Part shown: positions 1 to 10,551 of the stretch, piece after piece
Numbering within the stretch: the stretch's first letter is position 1
Layout of the letters: each line of letters opens with the position of its first letter
NCBI GenBank assembly: GCA_010909165.1
Contig: MU008155.1
Coordinates: 558,001 to 622,000 of the forward strand
DNA from: Anthoceros angustus
Taxonomy: Eukaryota > Streptophyta > Anthocerotopsida > Anthocerotales > Anthocerotaceae
Reading direction: 5' to 3'
Length of the DNA: 64,000 bases
Position numbers and translations under genes: made by a program
Notes under the pieces: model-generated
Told to the model about the DNA's origin: nothing
What the model saw: only the letters and a program-made list of their open reading frames with translations
Databases searched by the model: none

Positions 1-194
1 CCTCTCCCTATTTAGCTTACTTTAGCTTGCCTAGGAGCTTGCGTGGTTCTTGTAGGGTTTATATGCTAGGTAGGGAATCAGAGAATTTTAACCCCAGAAT
101 GACAATGGATCTCGTTTCGAGACTTTGCCACCTTTTCCCATCTTCTTGGATAGAAAAAAATATATGACAACAAATCATGTTAATATATCTTTAG

Positions 195-236
195 TGAAGG
201 ATTCTGTTCTCCACATGAAGGATTCTGTTCTCCACA
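195..236. repeat. 21-bp direct tandem repeat, two copies
   Basis: The unit beginning TGAAGGATTCTG occurs twice back to back with no mismatch. Confidence 0.9.
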
Positions 237-1142
237 TTATAGAAAAAAAATATAAAAGTTCTAAATCATTACCTCTAGTCCCAACGCGAAGAATGTTTAA
301 AAAGCTCTTCAACCTTTCAAGAAACAGATGTCATTATTACGTGCATACTGATGGGATGCTCCATATTTTTGGTACGTTGGAAAGGTCTTGTCTTGGACTA
401 TATGTCCTATTGTTTTCAGAAAAAATAGAATATTTTAACTATATATTTTTCAAAATATATTTTTTCAAAAACTAGGGACATAGTCAAAGAAAAGGCCTTT
501 CTAACTCATTAAAAACTTGGACCGTCGGATGAGTAATAAGGAAATAATGGCTCCCATTTCATGAGGGGTTTGTGAGTTTTCTAAGAGATTCCTTTGCGTT
601 TGGACAAGATATATATACGTAAAAAAATAATTATTTTTTGTAATTTAGAGGAAATAATTTCTCACAAAAAAAATATGAACATAAACTAACATCATACAAA
701 AATTGTTCGCAATGTTAAAAAAACATTGTCAAAAGACTCGATTTGAGTGGTTTGGGTATCCTAGGGTAAATATAGTTTTGCTAAACAAGACCAAGTAAAG
801 TCAATAGCCCGGATGGCCCGCCACCAATGCAGCTAGGTCCTAGGAGATTTTTTAATACTATTCAACCTAGGGTCTTGACAAACCTACCCAAAAGCTGATA
901 CATGGTAAAGACTCCCGTTACTGTTCTATCCTTCAATATTTATACTCACTTCAGGTTTCACTTACCCCTCATATCGGCATACATATAGGCACATGGCAAG
1001 GGGGCATACGTACATTCACACACAGCAAGGGTCCTGGGCACAAACCATGGCAAAATCGCGATACAAGGGAGTGACAGTCTTGCACAAGATACTGGTAGTA
1101 GGTATTATTGGTCAGTCACAGAAGTAGATGCAATACTGGACA

Positions 1143-1182
1143 GTTGCTAGTGCGGTGAAGAGGTTGCTAGTGCGGTGAAGAG
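1143..1182. repeat. 20-bp direct tandem repeat, two copies
   Basis: The unit beginning GTTGCTAGTGCGG occurs twice head to tail without mismatch. Confidence 0.9.
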
Positions 1183-1610
1183 CCCCCTGCAAACGTCACG
1201 CTGTTAAACAATTTGGCATAGCAAGGAAGGCAAGGTAAGGATGCATCATTAGTGAGTTGTAGAAACTTGATGAAGCACAGAAAATCACACAAACACAACT
1301 TTGATGATGGAAGTGAGGTGATACATAGAGAAACCCGGCCTTAGTAATTGGCCGGGCTGCACTAGCTTTATACCTCCCGCCAGTCAAGCTAGCTACCTCC
1401 CTATCCTCTAACGTCTCTCTGTCATTGGCTACACATCCTTCTCCCTCCAAATATCTCGCCTCATCGGTGTCATGCCTAAACAAAATCCACGGGGACCAGC
1501 AATCTTGTAGACATTCGGTTTGAAATATGAACCCATGCGAGGGCTAGGCCATGTTAGGCTACATATCTTGGATTAATTAACAATAAATAATATAATAGTA
1601 ATAAATTTGG

Positions 1611-1719
1611 ATAAAATAAGATAAAAATAAAAAGAGATAAATAAACTAAATAGTAGCTACCCTGTTAAGAAGCTGCTTGTAATTGGATGCTTTATGCAAT
1701 TTCCTTGTAGAGAGGAATT
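1611..1719 (+). repeat. Dispersed AT-rich repeat, copy 1
   Basis: This block (AAAGAGATAA, TAGTAGCTACC, TGTTAAGAAG, AGAGAGGAA in order) is matched in the same order and orientation at 27,080-27,170. It is non-coding. It could be part of a transposon end or an old LTR; no terminal structure was found. Confidence 0.6.
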
Positions 1720-2786
1720 ACTATAGCCACTTATGAAGTTCTGCCTAGAGAAGCCTCTCAATGATAATTGGTCTGCAAGAATTCACAAGGGTTAGCAACT
1801 ATAGCTGGGGCTAGCATATGGGATATTTAAGGGCTAGAGTAAGAGGGCTAAGAGGATAGTGCATTTGATTCTTTTCTATGCCTTGTGTTTTGAGATGTGG
1901 AGAGCTTAGCTAGGAGAGCTTGGTATTGAGTCAAGGGCAGGAGCGAGAAGGGCATATATAGCTAGATAGATTTATTGTGGATTATGTGAATAAAGAGTAG
2001 GTATTGAGTGGGTAGTGGAGTTACTTAGAGCCTAGTGTTGCGAAGTGAGATTTTGCATGCGTTGGGTCAAGAGTGATTTGGCGAGATTCTAGGTCGTTCG
2101 TTGTGCAGCAGTTGTCATGTTGTTATTGGCTCCATGATAAGGGGTGTTACTTTGTGGTGTTACAGTGTAGTCCATTTTTTCAAGTATCTAGAGAATACAA
2201 TATAGTCAATGAGGAGCACAAAAAAGTAGTCAAGAGGCCCTATGTCAATCGACCGCCTCCGCCTTCATCACCTAAACACAATCGTATAGAGGAAGACTGT
2301 TCTTTAGATTCAAGAAGAGGAGCATTGCAAGGAGAAGACATGTTGTCGAAAGAAACAAATGGACTTGGATTGTAGGGAGGAAAGCCAGAAGATTGGAAGC
2401 AGCAGATGGTCACAACAATTTATGAAGTTTCTTCCACACTAGTCTTGCTTGACTTGAGAGACTCCAGGAAGAAGGCCAAGAAGAACCCCATCGAAGATGT
2501 GATAATGAGGATGCGGGAAATCCATACAAAGAGACCCATCCAAATTTGGCGAGGATCTGCGAAGTATAGATCTCTCGGCAGTACTTCAAAGATGCTTACC
2601 GAATTAAGATGAGTCTCTTTGTTCAGATCTTCCACATCCTCATCATCACGTGGCGTGGTCTTTGGGATTCTTCTTTGCCTTCTTCCTGGAGCCTCTCAAG
2701 GCATGCAAGGCATTTGGAAGAACTTCATAAAGGGCTAGTAACGACCATCTGCAACTTCCAATCTTCTAGCTAGCTTCTAGCTTGCT

Positions 2787-3054
2787 GGGGCTTAGAAGCC
2801 AAGGAGGTTGAGATTGCAAGGCGAGATCTAGTCACTAGTACGGATTGAAATTTTGGAGAAGAAGCGGGGTACTTGGCAACAAGAGCTGGAGGGTGCCCAA
2901 AGATTGTTAAGAGAGGCCAAGGACCACAAGGGAAGGGTTGAGGAAGAACTTTAGAGGTCAGAAATCATAATACATAGGATGATGGTCATTTGGAAGGGGA
3001 GGTTCAAGGCAGATTATGCCTTGAAAAAGAAGTTGGAGGACGACAGCTGAAGAT
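2787..3054 (+). repeat. Inverted-repeat arm, left
   Basis: This segment is the reverse complement of 3712-3967 at roughly 80-90 percent identity by eye. It starts at GGGGCTTAGAAGCC and runs to the GGAGGACGAC motif. The arms are separated by about 650 bp, so a transcript across both could fold into a long hairpin. The arms carry a retroelement-like coiled-coil coding fragment in opposite orientations. Confidence 0.85.
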
Positions 3055-3521
3055 CTGAACACCTGAATGTAAAGCCTGTACAATAAGGTCACATCTTGGA
3101 AGCACCATATTTCTTCCACTACCAAACATCCCACTCGTGTTTCGGTATCGTGCTTGAAAATGGAGGCGTGTGGTTTCATCTAAGGTCAAGGTGAAGATCT
3201 TCACGTGAGCCACGGGTCCTGGACTTCGAGGAGTCAAGTGGAGGAGCTATCTCCAGGAGGTTGCTTCAGGTTGCATCTTGGTGCTTTGCCTTGATAGGAG
3301 CTGATTGAAGATGGAGGACAACAAGGAACGAGGTGGGGCGAGACAGTCTATGCCACGACCTTTGGTATGTCCCTACCGGTGTGTGTGTGTCCCTATACTC
3401 CCTATGAGCTCCTATCAAAGATATATAGCTCCTTCACTTGACTCTCCCCAATCCAGAATCCCTGGCTCCATCTTCACAAGCTCTTTCTTATCATCATCGT
3501 GGGGCCCTAAAAGTCTCCTCA

Positions 3522-4091
3522 TTAGGTGCACTGCCTCCTCTTGGCCCTGGTCACCTCGTTGTGCAAAGTAGCCCCTAACCTCTGGTATTGGGTCACCAGC
3601 TCTTCTATATCCTTGGGCCACTCTCTTGCTTCGCAACTACGCTTGTAGGCAATCCTCTCCATGGTCAGCTCCTCGACATGAACCTCGAGAAGCACATTCT
3701 CATCCATGGCGTTCTTCACTTGTCGTCCTCCAATTTCTTCTGTAGGCACCTTCGCTTGCGAATGACCATCATCCTAAGTATCATGACTTCTGACCTCTTA
3801 AGTTCTTCCTCACCCCTTGCCTTCTAGTCCTCGCCTCTCTTACCAACCTTTGGGCACCCTCCTGCTCAGGCCTACCCCCGAGTACCCAGCTCCTTCTCCA
3901 ACCTTTCAATCCGTACTAGTTACTAGATCTCGCCCTGCAAGCTCAACCTCCTTGGCTTCTAAGCCCCGACGAGTCTCTCTTAACATGTCCTTGGCAACAT
4001 CCAACTGCTTTTGTATGGTGCCTTGCTCTTCTTCCAAGTCTTGGATCTTCAGATCCTGGCAAGCAAGTTCCTGTTCTTTCGTTTGTCTCAA
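3522..4091 (-). pseudogene. Coiled-coil protein fragment, probably retroelement-derived
   Basis: Two minus-strand frames, 3906-4091 (61 codons) and 3522-3749 (75 codons), encode heptad-like, Glu/Lys/Gln-rich segments such as EEEQGTIQKQLD and NEVTRAKRRQ. They are separated by a stop-rich stretch in other frames. Coiled-coil regions like this are common in plant LTR-retrotransposon proteins, but no diagnostic domain is visible here. A related copy in the opposite orientation lies at 2787-3054. The assignment to a retroelement is inference. Confidence 0.4.
3712..3967 (-). repeat. Inverted-repeat arm, right
   Basis: Reverse-complement partner of 2787-3054. Read on the minus strand it has the same succession of motifs, with small indels relative to the left arm. 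Confidence 0.85.
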
Positions 4092-4269
4092 TTGCCTGGC
4101 TTTTCTCTTATCCTATCTCACTCCCACAAGAGCAAGATTCAATTCCCCAGACTCCTTCACTGCTTCACGGGCCTTCCTAGTCTATTCTTCTCTCTCCTAG
4201 GCGCCATCTTGCGGTGTACCCCTGTCTCTAGCATATTTACGCCTCGGGAAACTTCCTCTCTATGAGAGA

Positions 4270-5098
4270 ATACGGCTCCTCGTAACTCGTCTTCAATAGG
4301 GAGCCATACACTATTTGCATTCCCAGCAGCAGGAGCCTGTACCGCACTCCTACATTGTTACTCCTCTAGCTAAGGAGCTCTACAAATCTCTCCCTTTCTT
4401 TCCGTTCCGTGCTGTAGGGACCTCCCCTACGCTCTTCATCCTCCTTGTGCCCCATTGACACACCCATGTGTACTATCCTATTGCTACTTAAGTCCTATGG
4501 TCCTAAACTAATTTCTCATTTCGCACTATATACATATATAGTCCAAGAAATACCTAAAAACGTATTGTACATCATGGGGTAGTGACTTACGCGATAGGTC
4601 CTTCTACCTACAACTCATTGGGTAGAGACCATATCTTATCAACTATTCTATCAGAAAAAACTTTTGAGTTCCTATTCGTGTTCCTAACATTCCGCCATGG
4701 CTCAAAGAGAAATACCCGTAAATAGAACGGTGCAGCCCATCTTGGATTGAGTTTGGATACTGTTCTTTTGATAAGACTCTAGATAAAGTAGGTATATATA
4801 TTTACAATAAAATCTATTCCGTAAGCATAAGTTTAGAATTAAGAAAGATAATTATTGATTGATAGGTTTTTATCTGCATGATTGATAGATTTTTATATGT
4901 TGAGAGTCTCGAAGGATAAAAAATCTTGAAAAATAATCAATTTATTAATTTTTAGGGTTAATGTAGCTCGTCTTCTTGTTGTTGTTCTTTTGATGAAACA
5001 CGAACGTCGCTGTGGAAAGCAAAGTTTGGGTCATTTTGGTCTAGTTTTGTTTCATTCTGCTAAGTAGAAGAATGATGAAGAATTTTATTTAAGTCCAC
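4270..5098. other. AT-rich intergenic stretch
   Basis: No open frame with recognisable content; nothing else is seen. Confidence 0.5.
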
Positions 5099-5099
5099 T

Positions 5100-5139
5100 A
5101 AGGACGGATTCCCGTCATGAAGGACGGATTTCCGTCAGT
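5100..5139 (+). repeat. 20-bp imperfect direct repeat
   Basis: AAGGACGGATT(C/T)CCGTCA occurs twice head to tail with two or three mismatches, about 780 bp upstream of the first COI1-like start codon. Confidence 0.7.
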
Positions 5140-5721
5140 AGGAGGTAGCATGTAGGTGGTAGGTGTCTCGGGGCAGAGCCGGACAGCTAAAATTAAGGTC
5201 ACGGCAGGAAGCGAGAAAGGGGGACAGGGACAGTCGGTAAGTGTGTGAAAAAGGTAGGATCAGTGTCCGGAAATGATGCTGTGCTGGCCTTGGCCACTTG
5301 CCTTGCATTGACGGTCGCGGAGGACACACGGACGCAAGTTGCAAGTTGCTTCGAGCCATTCCAGCATCGTGCGCGAATGTGGGCAGAGGAACCCTGGTCC
5401 CTCCTGCGGAAAAGCCTGGCCCGGCGGCTTCGTGTCTGCCGCAGCAGGAGGCGGCAGCAGCAGCCGACGCGGGCTCACGCATTTTCCGCTCTGCAGCCAG
5501 GCAATGCGCCGGAAGCAGCACGGTGAGACGACAGTCGGACGTTTTACTGCTCACTGCTCGGGACCCTCTCTCCTCCTCGCTTACGCTTGTCTGGCTGCGT
5601 TTCCTTTCCTTGTGTTGCAAGCTGCAGATTATGGAAATGGCTGTGCCGGACATGGCAGCGGGCTGCTCACCTGCTTCCGGCCTCTAATTGCTTGCATGCA
5701 TGCTTGTGCGCTTTTCTTTTG

Positions 5722-7703
5722 TTGTAGAGGACGGGTGGTATGGAAGGCGGAGCTGGAGGCGGAGCTGCGGGAGGTGATGAGGATTAATTATTACGTGCAA
5801 ATGGATGCGCTCGGATGACGGGAGTGAGGGAGTGGCAGACATTGTTGCTGGCTGGTTGTAGCGCGCGGCGGTATCCATGGGGGACGGGAGGAATAGGCTG
5901 AGGCTGCCTTTCCAGCCTCCCAAGAAGGTGATGGAAACCATACTTGAGTTTTGTGACACGCAGGACCGGCATGCACTGTCCACTGTGAGCCGGCTGTGGC
6001 ATGAGGTGGACAGGAGACCAGGACTCAGGTCTCAGTGAAGCATATGTATGCAGCGGAGCCGTTCCGGCTCACCAGGCGCTTCCCGAACCTGAAGCGTATC
6101 AAGATTAAAGGCAGGCCTCGAGCAGCGGATTATGACCTTGTGGTGCGTGAATGGGGCGGTTATGCCCGGCCGTGGGTGTTGCAGATAGCGGATTCGTATC
6201 CGCATCTCGTGTCGTTGCACCTCAAGCGCATGCTTGTTACCGACGAGGACCTGGCTGTTTTGGCGTTCAAGAATCTTCAGGAGTTGAGGCTGCAGCTGTG
6301 CGATAGTTTCTCCACAACAGGCCTTCAGTTTCTCGCGCAGGGATGCCGGTATGGTGGTGTGTGGATGTGATGTAGGTAGGAAGTTGGATGGAGTGTTGTT
6401 TTGCCTGACCCTTGCTGCTGTGGTTGTGCGGCAGGTCGTTGCGAGTTTTGAGTCTTCGAGACAGTAAGGTTAAGGATCGAGGAGCGCTTTGGTTGCACGA
6501 GCTGGCGCTCAACAATCGAGTGTTAGAGGTTTTGGATGTCGAGTGCCTGGAATTAGCCAGCATCGACGTGCAGGACTTGGAGAGGCTTCCGACCTCCCTC
6601 AAGTCCTTGAGGGTTCCGGCTTTCATCCCGCAGAGATCGTTGCGCCGTTTCCTGCAACGGGCGACTCGTCTGACGGAGCTTGCAACAGGCTGTTTTGTCG
6701 AGCGGGATAGCACGGAGGATGAAAGCGTGCCTTTGCCAACGGCCCTGGTGTCTCTTTCAGGGTTGCATAATGTCCCGGATTCATATCTTCCCCATTTTCG
6801 TGCTCTTGGTCCGAGGCTTGTGAAGCTCGACTTGAAAGCTATTCCTGCTCTGTCTACGGCTGGCTTTGCTGCGTTGTTGTCGTGGTGTGGAAATCTTCAA
6901 GATTTGGAGGTGCATATAGTGTTCCTTTCACTTGCCGTAGGTTGTCGGGTTCGCACAGTCTAGGTTGGAGCTGGGAAGCACAGTTCCCGTTTATTGCACA
7001 GTTGCTGACACTCAAATGTGGTGTTGTGGCAGGTCTCTCATGACGTCGAGGACGATGTCCTTGTTGCCGTCGGACGCCATTGTGGGAATCTCAGGAGGCT
7101 TCGTGTGGAGCGCGTTCTGGACGACGCTGATGCCAAGGTCACCCAACGCGGAGTGCTGGCTGTGGCGGAAGGCTGCCCGCGACTCGAGCATTTCCTTGTT
7201 TATGCCAAGGACATGACAAACGCGGCTCTCAGTGCCATCGGCAGAAATTGCCAGCAATGAGGGATTTCCGTTTCATACTCGTCCATGCAACAGAACAGGT
7301 ATCAGAGGACAACTATGACGACGGTGTGAAAGATGTTTTGCGGGCTGCCCTGGCTTGAAACGGCTAGCCTTCTACGCCCACAGGTATGGTGCGCTTACCG
7401 ACACTGGGCTGCAATACATCGGTACTTACGGTGGCCATCTCAAGTGGCTGCTGTTGGGTTGCGCTGGTTGCTCTGGAACGGGGATGAGGCATCTGGGCCC
7501 CGGCGTGGAAAGCGTGGTCTTCGCCTGCTGGAGAAGCTGGAAATTCAGGACTGTCCTTTATCTGGTGACTGCATCGCCGACTCGCTTCTGCCCATGTTCC
7601 GCCTTGGGCAGAGCAGTTCATTTAATCTGTCATATTTATGGATTCAAGGCAACATCGATTTCACCCCGCTCATATCGGAAACTTGAGAGGGTGGTCGAAT
7701 CTG
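5722..7703 (+). repeat. Tandem duplication unit 1 (COI1-like locus)
   Basis: This 1,982-bp segment is repeated almost base for base at 7704-9686. The 9-bp word TTGTAGAGG sits at 5722-5730 (unit start), 7704-7712 (junction) and 9687-9695 (end of the second unit). The duplication therefore joins two sites that shared that word. Sequence upstream of 5722 and downstream of 9695 is present only once. Confidence 0.93.
5877..7703 (+). pseudogene. COI1-like: COI1-like F-box/LRR protein, tandem copy 1, truncated and frameshifted
   Basis: Similarity to plant COI1, the F-box subunit of the SCF complex that binds jasmonate ligand and JAZ repressors, is clear from the RRFPNL...KGRPRAA block followed by WGGYARPWV. 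Exons by comparison with the family and GT-AG sites are 5877-6348, 6435-6909 and 7033 to the duplication junction. Exon 2 is intact in frame. Exon 1 has a one-base deletion near 6011. Exon 3 has one-base deletions near 7256, 7342, 7508 and 7665, each in a short run where copy 2 has one base more. The duplication junction removes the C-terminal ~37 residues. This copy keeps the original upstream region. It looks like a pseudogene, unless the single-base losses are assembly errors; the C-terminal loss is structural either way. Confidence 0.8.
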
Positions 7704-9686
7704 TTGTAGAGGACGGGTGGTATGGAAGGCGGAGCTGGAGGCGGAGCTGCGGGAGGTGATGAGGATTAATTATTACGTGCAAATGGATGCGCTCGGATGA
7801 CGGGAGTGAGGGAGTGGCAGACATTGTTGCTGGCTGGTTGTAGCGCGCGGCGGTATCCATGGGGGACGGGAGGAATAGGCTGAGGCTGCCTTTCCAGCCT
7901 CCCAAGAAGGTGATGGAAACCATACTTGAGTTTTGTGACACGCAGGACCGGCATGCACTGTCCACTGTGAGCCGGCTGTGGCATGAGGTGGACGGGGAGA
8001 CCAGGACTCAGGTCTCGGTGAAGCATATGTATGCAGCGGAGCCGTTCCGGCTCACCAGGCGCTTCCCGAACCTGAAGCGTATCAAGATTAAAGGCAGGCC
8101 TCGAGCAGCGGATTATGACCTTGTGGTGCGTGAATGGGGCGGTTATGCCCGGCCGTGGGTGTTGCAGATAGCGGATTCGTATCCGCATCTCGTGTCGTTG
8201 CACCTCAAGCGCATGCTTGTTACCGACGAGGACCTGGCTGTTTTGGCGTTCAAGAATCTTCAGGAGTTGAGGCTGCAGCTGTGCGATAGTTTCTCCACAA
8301 CAGGCCTTCAGTTTCTCGCGCAGGGATGCCGGTATGGTGGTGTGTGGATGTGATGTAGGTAGGAAGTTGGATGGAGTGTTGTTTTGCCTGACCCTTGCTG
8401 CTGTGGTTGTGCGGCAGGTCGTTGCGAGTTTTGAGTCTTCGAGACAGTAAGGTTAAGGATCGAGGAGCGCTTTGGTTGCACGAGCTGGCGCTCAACAATC
8501 GAGTGTTAGAGGTTTTGGATGTCGAGTGCCTGGAATTAGCCAGCATCGACGTGCAGGACTTGGAGAGGCTTCCGACCTCCCTCAAGTCCTTGAGGGTTCC
8601 GGCTTTCATCCCGCAGAGATCGTTGCGCCGTTTCCTGCAACGGGCGACTCGTCTGACGGAGCTTGCAACAGGCTGTTTTGTCGAGCGGGATAGCACGGAG
8701 GATGAAAGCGTGCCTTTGCCAACGGCCCTGGTGTCTCTTTCAGGGTTGCATAATGTCCGTCATATCTTCCCATTTTCGTGCTCTTGGTCCGAGGCTTGTG
8801 AAGCTCGACTTGAAAGCTATTCCTGCTCTGTCTACGGCTGGCTTTGCTGCGTTGTTGTCGTGGTGTGGAAATCTTCAAGATTTGGAGGTGCATATAGTGT
8901 TCCTTTCACTTGCCGTAGGTTGTCGGGTTCGCACAGTCTAGGTTGGAGCTGGGAAGCACAGTTCCCGTTTATTGCACAGTTGCTGACACTCAAATGTGGT
9001 GTTGTGGCAGGTCTCTCATGACGTCGAGGACGATGTCCTTGTTGCCGTCGGACGCCATTGTGGGAATCTCAGGAGGCTTCGTGTGGAGCGCGTTCTGGAC
9101 GACGCTGATGCCAAGGTCACCCAACGCGGAGTGCTGGCTGTGGCGGAAGGCTGCCCGCGACTCGAGCATTTCCTTGTTTATGCCAAGGACATGACAAACG
9201 CGGCTCTCAGTGCCATCGGCAGAAATTGCCAGCAAATGAGGGATTTCCGTTTCATACTCGTCCATGCAACAGAACAGGTATCAGAGGACAACTATGACGA
9301 CGGTGTGAAAGATGTTTTGCGGGGCTGCCCTGGCTTGAAACGGCTAGCCTTCTACGCCCACAGGTATGGTGCGCTTACCGACACTGGGCTGCAATACATC
9401 GGTACTTACGGTGGCCATCTCAAGTGGCTGCTGTTGGGTTGCGCTGGTTGCTCTGGAACGGGGATGAGGCATCTGGGCCCCGGCGTGGGAAAGCGTGGTC
9501 TTCGCCTGCTGGAGAAGCTGGAAATTCGGGACTGTCCTTTATCTGGTGACTGCATCGCCGACTCGCTTCTGCCCATGTTCCGCCTTGGGCAGAGCAGTTC
9601 ATTTAATCTGTCATATTTATGGATTCAAGGCAACATCGATTTCACCCCCGCTCATATCGGAAACTTGAGAGGGTGGTCGAATCTGT
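7704..9686 (+). repeat. Tandem duplication unit 2 (COI1-like locus)
   Basis: Second copy of the 5722-7703 segment, highly similar, with a handful of single-base indels and one 5-bp net deletion. It runs into unique sequence that supplies the natural 3' end of the gene. Confidence 0.93.
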
Positions 9687-9799
9687 TTGTAGAGGTCACT
9701 TGGCCGCACGACCACTCGCCTTTCCAGCTGTTTGCTTATTGCTCCTTGGCAGAACCCAGGACAGACCGTCCGCCTGAAGTGGAGTTGGTCTCTCAGTAG
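7859..9799 (+). pseudogene. COI1-like: COI1-like F-box/LRR jasmonate co-receptor, tandem copy 2, one frame break
   Basis: Exons are 7859-8331, 8418-8887 and 9011-9799 with GT-AG introns of 86 bp (phase 2) and 123 bp (phase 0). About 577 residues would be expected, close to the usual COI1 length near 590. The F-box lies around residues 15-50. LRR blocks with COI1 signatures follow: RRFPNL, WGGYARPWV, LRRLRVER, LVYAKDMTN, DFRFIL, QYIGTYG and YLWIQG. The C terminus AYCSLAEPRTDRPPEV matches the COI1 end. Exons 1 and 3 are open throughout. Exon 2 has a 5-bp net deletion near 8757-8775, where copy 1 is intact, so this copy cannot be read through as given. By knowledge of the family, the product would recruit JAZ repressors for ubiquitination. 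The position equivalent to Arabidopsis Arg496 appears not to be Arg. Confidence 0.85.
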
Positions 9800-10551
9800 G
9801 CTCATGGCCCTTGATTATCAGTAGTTGCGTCTTGATGAATGGAAGGAGTGGACAATGCCTTAGCAGCAGGGCCTGTGCTTTCACCATTCGACCTCGAGGG
9901 AGCTCCTCCCCCTTATTGTGTAGCTTTCACTCACGGTGTCCCCGTGAGATCCTGCACCGGGAAGTGTGCTCGCACTCCCACCACATTTGATCGGAGCACC
10001 CGAAGTTAACCCACGCTTGCCCGGCAACTCTGCTGGCGCCGGAAGAAGCGAAGCCGACGTCGTTTCTGCTCCCAGAGTAGTCCTCTAGTTTGGACACAGC
10101 GGTTTTTCACGAGAGTCATTTGGTTCAGGACCTCACTTCTGACACGGAGGAATAGGTGGTGGGTTTTCCTAGACAGCGCCCAAATTCGCCTGGCCTGCAT
10201 AGTGCATAGCAACCACCTGAAACGGGTGAGGGAAAAATGTTTGAACTCAAAGTTCCAATCCCGCAAGACTGGATACCAACGAGACCACCCTTCCTTACTG
10301 TGACCCTTCGGGTCTCCCTTTCATGTCCAGTAATAGAAGATGGGTTCACCCATCTCTGCTTTGGAATAAAAACTTACCTTAAAAGGATGAACCTCGAGCT
10401 GTGTCTTAGGTTAAGACGAGTGCCATCCAGCCCGGTGCCCAAACATATCGGACAAGCACTCGCTCTCACGCCTAATTACGGGCCTGGAGGACGGAGCTAC
10501 CGGCTACTGCTGTAGTTGGCCCAGGATTTTTAGGGTTTTGCGGCATCGAAT
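9800..10551. other. Intergenic region between COI1-like and F-box genes
   Basis: No coding region is recognised. The last ~170 bp (10,380-10,550) is similar to the sequence upstream of the F-box pseudogene at 14,200-14,410, including TAATTACGGGCC and GGGTTTTGCGG. It is therefore probably the promoter/5' leader of the F-box family and was duplicated with it. Confidence 0.5.

Larger units (their letters stand above)
1..2786. other. AT-rich gene-poor stretch
   Basis: No convincing gene is seen. Open frames here are short, lack family similarity that I recognise, and lie in AT-rich sequence with many A/T runs. The stretch contains two short tandem duplications and one dispersed repeat, listed separately. 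A minus-strand frame at 1196-1483 and a plus-strand frame at 2073-2375 are open but show no recognisable domain. Confidence 0.5.

Noticed and set aside
5135-5818. Frames of 129-172 codons upstream of the COI1-like copy 1
   Set aside because: They overlap on both strands in the likely promoter/leader, and the part inside the duplication is not conserved as a frame joined to the COI1 start.
9955-10025. Possible 5S rRNA or 5S-derived SINE (CCCGAAGTTAACCCACGCTTGCCCGGC)
   Set aside because: It resembles the 5S stretch around CCGAAGTTAAGCGTGCTTGGGC only loosely, with several mismatches, and nothing on either side fits 5S rRNA.
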